A stretch of 9,954 nt of DNA, from the NCBI GenBank assembly GCA_021779635.1, contig JAJYAH010000193.1:1-9954 (forward strand), given 5' to 3'. Positions within the stretch are counted from its first letter, which is position 1. Each line of letters begins with the position of its first letter. The position numbers and the translations under genes were made by a program. Below are positions 5,988-9,954 of the stretch, piece by piece. The notes under the pieces were generated by a model that worked only from the letters and a program-made list of their open reading frames with translations, ran no database searches and had not been told where the DNA came from. The DNA is from Pseudomonadota bacterium. GTDB taxonomy: Bacteria > Pseudomonadota > Alphaproteobacteria > Rhizobiales > Xanthobacteraceae.

Positions 5988-7250
5988 TCAGTGCGCCGTC
6001 TTCGGCATCTTCGGCAGGAACACCGCGAGCAAGCCGATCGCGGGCAGAAACGCGCAGACCTGGTAGACGAACGCGATGCCGGTATGGTCGGCGACCTTGC
6101 CGAGCACCGCAGCGCCGAGACCGCCGATGCCGAACGCGACGCCGAAGAACACGCCGGAGATCATCCCGAAACGGTGCGGCATCAGTTCCTGCGCGAACAC
6201 GATGATCGACGAGGTCGTCGACGAGATGATCAAGCCGATGAACACCGTCAGCACCGCGCCGGTCAGCAGTCCGGCATGAGGCAATGCCAGCGTGAACGGC
6301 AGCGCGCCGAGAATCGAAAACCAGATCACATATTTGCGGCCGAAGCGATCGCCGAGCGGTCCGCCGAAGAACGCCCCTATCGCGTTGGCGGCTAGAAACA
6401 CGAACAGATAGATTTGCGCCGCCTGGGTCGAGACCCCGAACTTGTCGATCAGATAGAACATGTAATAGCTCGACAGGCTGGAGACGTAGAGCTGCTTGGA
6501 AAACAGCAGCGCAACCAGCACCGCCAGCGCGATCATGACGCGGCGCGAATCCGGCGCATCCGGATGCGGCGCGGCCGGCACGAATTTCCTGGCCGCGATC
6601 TGCGGCCGGTACCAGATCCCGATCCGCCAAAGGATGACGATGGCGAGAAAAGCAATCGAGGAAAACCAGGCGATGCTGGGTTGACCGAACGGCACCACGA
6701 ACAGCGCCGCCAGCACCGGGCCCATCGAGGAGCCTGCGCTGCCGCCGACCTGAAACACCGATTGCGCAAAACCATAGCGCCCGCCCGAGGCAAGCCGCGC
6801 GATCCGCGCCGATTCCGGATGGAACACCGCCGAGCCCAGCCCGACCAGTGCCGCGGCTATCAGGATGACGCCATATCGGTGCGCGACGCTCAGCAGCAGC
6901 AGGCCGAAGAATGTCGATCCCATGCCGACGGCGAGCGAGAACGGCTGCGCCTTCTTGTCCGTGAAATGCCCGACCATGGGCTGCAGCAGCGACGCGGTGA
7001 ACTGGAACGCCAGCGTGATCAGCCCGATCTGCGCGAAGTCGAGCGCATAGCTTTGCTTGAGGATCGGATAGACTGACGGAATCAGCGACTGCATGGTGTC
7101 GTTGAGGAAATGCGAGAAGCTGATACCGCCCAGCACGATGTAGGCCGGTCCCGTCGCGGCTGCCGCTTTCGCGGCAGAAGCGGATGTCATGTCCGGCACG
7201 ATCACCGGCGCAACCAAGGCTTCTTCGGAAACGACAACGGACTTGTTCAA
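5988..7250 (-). CDS. fsr: MFS efflux transporter, fosmidomycin-resistance (Fsr) type
   Basis: A 420-residue inner-membrane protein of the major facilitator superfamily with about 12 hydrophobic segments and a central cytoplasmic loop near residues 214-236. It closely resembles E. coli Fsr in several stretches: SHFLNDTMQSLIPSVYPIL (46-64), AQIGLITLAFQFTASLLQP (73-91), the charged VFHPESARIARLASGGR segment (142-158), FQVGGSAGSSMGP (166-178), YVSSLSSYYMFYL and GGLGAAVLGKVADHT. The MFS signature GPLGDRFGRK is at 297-306, between the second-half helices. Fsr exports fosmidomycin; the natural substrate here is unknown. The frame starts at TTG 7250, with GGAA about nine bases upstream. ATG 7190 (residue 21) is a real alternative, since the conserved part begins near residue 40. 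It follows glmM after 116 bp on the same strand, so it could be co-transcribed. Confidence 0.92.
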   Translation of the reverse strand: MNKSVVVSEEALVAPVIVPDMTSASAAKAAAATGPAYIVLGGISFSHFLNDTMQSLIPSVYPILKQSYALDFAQIGLITLAFQFTASLLQPMVGHFTDKKAQPFSLAVGMGSTFFGLLLLSVAHRYGVILIAAALVGLGSAVFHPESARIARLASGGRYGFAQSVFQVGGSAGSSMGPVLAALFVVPFGQPSIAWFSSIAFLAIVILWRIGIWYRPQIAARKFVPAAPHPDAPDSRRVMIALAVLVALLFSKQLYVSSLSSYYMFYLIDKFGVSTQAAQIYLFVFLAANAIGAFFGGPLGDRFGRKYVIWFSILGALPFTLALPHAGLLTGAVLTVFIGLIISSTTSSIIVFAQELMPHRFGMISGVFFGVAFGIGGLGAAVLGKVADHTGIAFVYQVCAFLPAIGLLAVFLPKMPKTAH

Positions 7251-7366
7251 GGCCTGGTTCCGTCAGGGATTCGCGGGCGCGAGGGAACACGCGTTACCTA
7301 CGATGGCCGCGCCGCGTCCACCAGCATCAATCGATAATGGCAGCGATGCTATCGGGCGCCTGCCGA

Positions 7367-8713
7367 TCAGGCAGCGGCGGCGTCGCCGAGTGCGGAAACG
7401 ATGTGATCGACGACTTCCTCGACCAGGATGCGGTCATCACCCTCGCCCATCACGCGGATCACCGGCTCGGTTCCGGATGAGCGGACCAGCAACCGGCCAT
7501 GGCCGTTGAGCCGTTTCTCGCCGTCAACGATGGCCAATTTCACATCGGCGTCGTCGAGCGGCTTGCCGCTGCGATAGCGCACATTCTTCAGGATCTGCGG
7601 CAGCGGATCGAAACGGTGACAGACTTCCGATACCGGGCGGCGAAGTTTTTGCACCACCGCCAGCACCTGCAATGCGGCGACAAAACCGTCGCCGGTGGTG
7701 GCATAGTCGGACAGAATGATGTGGCCGGAAGGCTCGCCGCCGAGATTGTAGCCGCGGCTCAGCATCTGCTCCAGCACATAGCGGTCGCCGACCGGCGTAC
7801 GTATGAGTTCGATGCCGTGGCCTTCGAGGAAGCGTTCAAGCCCGAGATTCGACATCACGGTGGCGACGATGCCGGGCCTGGCGAGACGACCGTCTTCCTT
7901 CCAGCTTTGCGCAATCACCGCGAGCAACTGGTCGCCATCGACCAGATGTCCGCGCTCGTCGACCAGAATGACGCGGTCGGCATCGCCGTCGAGCGCGATG
8001 CCGATGTCGGCGCGCATTTCGCGCACCTTGCGGCTGAGCGCTTCCGGCGAGGTGGATCCGCATTCCTTGTTGATGTTGAATCCGTCGGGGTCGACGCCGA
8101 TCGAAATCACGTCGGCGCCCAGTTCCCAGAGCGCTTCCGGCACCACCTTGTAGGCCGCGCCGTTGGCGCAATCGACCACCACGCGCAAACCGTCGAGGCT
8201 CAGATCGCGCGGCAGCGTGCGCTTGGCGAATTCGATGTAGCGGTCATGCACGCCGTCGATGCGGCGGGCGCGCCCCAGGCTGGCGCTCTGCGCCAGACGC
8301 TTGTCGAGCGATTCATCCAGCAAGTGTTCGATCTGCTTTTCGACATCGTCGGACAGCTTGAAGCCCTGCGGGCCGAACAGCTTGATGCCGTTGTCCTCGA
8401 ACAGGTTATGCGAAGCGGAAATCATCACGCCGAGATCGGCGCGCATCGATTTGGTCAGCATCGCCACCGCCGGCGTCGGCATCGGGCCGAGCAGCAGCAC
8501 GTCCATCCCGACCGAGGTAAAGCCCGCCACCATGGCGTATTCGATCATATAGCCGGACAGCCGCGTGTCCTTGCCGATCACGACGCGATGGCGATGGTCG
8601 CCGCGCTGGAACACCAGTCCGGCCGCCTGCCCGACCTTGAGCGCCAGTTCCGGCGTGATCAGACTATTGGCAAGGCCCCGAATCCCATCCGTTCCGAAAT
8701 ATTTGCGGCTCAT
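7367..8713 (-). CDS. glmM: Phosphoglucosamine mutase
   Basis: Interconverts glucosamine-6-phosphate and glucosamine-1-phosphate, feeding UDP-N-acetylglucosamine for peptidoglycan and lipid A, in the cytoplasm. It has 448 residues, the usual GlmM length. All four alpha-D-phosphohexomutase signatures are present and in order: the phosphoserine loop ISASHN with Ser101, the Mg-binding DGDADR at 242-247, the sugar-selective GEPSGH at 326-331, and the C-terminal phosphate-binding RSSGTEP at 411-417. The N-terminal [10 protein letters not shown] is diagnostic of GlmM. The ATG at 8713 has GGGGG about five bases upstream. Upstream is a 55-residue gene rather than the folP often found next to glmM. A CtrA-type box lies 158 bp before the start, within the 215-bp gap, and may tie expression to the cell cycle. 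Confidence 0.97.
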   Translation of the reverse strand: MSRKYFGTDGIRGLANSLITPELALKVGQAAGLVFQRGDHRHRVVIGKDTRLSGYMIEYAMVAGFTSVGMDVLLLGPMPTPAVAMLTKSMRADLGVMISASHNLFEDNGIKLFGPQGFKLSDDVEKQIEHLLDESLDKRLAQSASLGRARRIDGVHDRYIEFAKRTLPRDLSLDGLRVVVDCANGAAYKVVPEALWELGADVISIGVDPDGFNINKECGSTSPEALSRKVREMRADIGIALDGDADRVILVDERGHLVDGDQLLAVIAQSWKEDGRLARPGIVATVMSNLGLERFLEGHGIELIRTPVGDRYVLEQMLSRGYNLGGEPSGHIILSDYATTGDGFVAALQVLAVVQKLRRPVSEVCHRFDPLPQILKNVRYRSGKPLDDADVKLAIVDGEKRLNGHGRLLVRSSGTEPVIRVMGEGDDRILVEEVVDHIVSALGDAAAA

Positions 8714-8870
8714 GTAACCCCCAAGCGTCGTCCAGGATTCTCAAACCGTCCGGCAAGAAGCCTCGATCGCGCACCACCATAGCGTGCCGGCGGTTATACT
8801 GCCTCCGGCGCTAAAATGACTTCAAAAAATATGATGAATCATTACCAGCGGCAGATCCGGCGATTTCCGT

Positions 8871-8886
8871 TTAAGGTATTGTTAAC
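8871..8886. promoter_or_regulatory. Exact CtrA-type box upstream of glmM
   Basis: TTAA (8871-8874), seven bases (GGTATTG), then TTAAC (8882-8886) match TTAA-N7-TTAAC exactly. The site is in the gap between the 55-residue gene and glmM. GANTC sites, the methylation sequence of the cell-cycle methylase CcrM, occur at 8736-8740 and 8836-8840 in the same gap. The regulatory role is inferred. Confidence 0.6.
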
Positions 8887-8906
8887 ACACAACTTATGCC
8901 AAACAT

Positions 8907-8920
8907 CCCGCCGTGGCGGG
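8907..8920 (-). terminator. Compact GC hairpin after the 55-residue gene
   Basis: CCCGCC (8907-8912) and GGCGGG (8915-8920) form a 6-bp palindrome with a 2-base centre, eight bases past the stop of the small gene. Read on the minus strand it is followed only by ATGTTTGG, so termination would be weak. Confidence 0.4.
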
Positions 8921-8928
8921 GGCTGCCG

Positions 8929-9954
<1,026 letters not shown>

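Noticed and set aside
5968..7290. 440-codon minus-strand frame overlapping the Fsr-type gene
   Set aside because: The Fsr frame matches its family over the whole length; this one is Arg-rich and featureless.
7499..8782. 427-codon open frame on the plus strand opposite glmM
   Set aside because: His/Arg/Ala-rich translation without recognisable motifs, antisense to an intact glmM.

Overview
The window looks like a piece of chromosome from an alphaproteobacterium of the Bradyrhizobium/Rhodopseudomonas group (Nitrobacteraceae). This rests on the GC-rich coding sequence, the alphaproteobacterial form of SerC, two Omp25/RopB-like small outer-membrane barrels, a mosaic of intergenic palindromes, and exact TTAA-N7-TTAA boxes of the kind bound by the alphaproteobacterial cell-cycle regulator CtrA. 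The genus is an inference. I see no insertion sequence, phage gene, CRISPR array, tRNA or rRNA. The genes are ordinary chromosomal ones, and the interesting material is mostly between them.

Layout, left to right. Nearly everything is on the minus strand, so transcription runs from right to left. At 1-1118 is serA, cut by the window edge at its 3' end. A hairpin-rich repeat mosaic (1161-1346) separates it from serC (1354-2526). These two genes supply the first two steps of phosphorylated serine synthesis and probably form one transcription unit. Just upstream of serC is a short leader with two hairpins, the second holding the ribosome-binding site in its loop. This fits the known alphaproteobacterial serC leader RNA. 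A good -35/-10 pair precedes it and overlaps the stop codon of a 74-residue hypothetical protein (2606-2830). A glutathione S-transferase-family protein lies at 3060-3650.

The middle holds two tandem genes for secreted outer-membrane beta-barrels (3762-4580 and 4760-5605), separated by a strong rho-independent terminator, so they are separate transcription units. A 382-bp gap (5606-5987) holds the promoter region of the right-hand barrel gene with an exact CtrA-type box, two long inverted repeats, and a probable terminator for the gene on its right. That gene is an Fsr-type major facilitator (5988-7250).

The right part holds glmM (7367-8713; phosphoglucosamine mutase, cell-wall precursor synthesis), with a second exact CtrA-type box about 160 bp upstream, then a 55-residue protein with a conserved acidic/Ser-Asp-Pro motif (8929-9096). 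Diverging from it on the plus strand is the start of an FMN-dependent alpha-hydroxy-acid dehydrogenase of the LldD type (9209 to window end).

I did not find a new multi-gene system. The best leads are the two CtrA-type boxes in front of envelope genes, the serC leader with its overlapping promoter and palindrome, and unexplained inverted repeats in the 5720-5930 gap.
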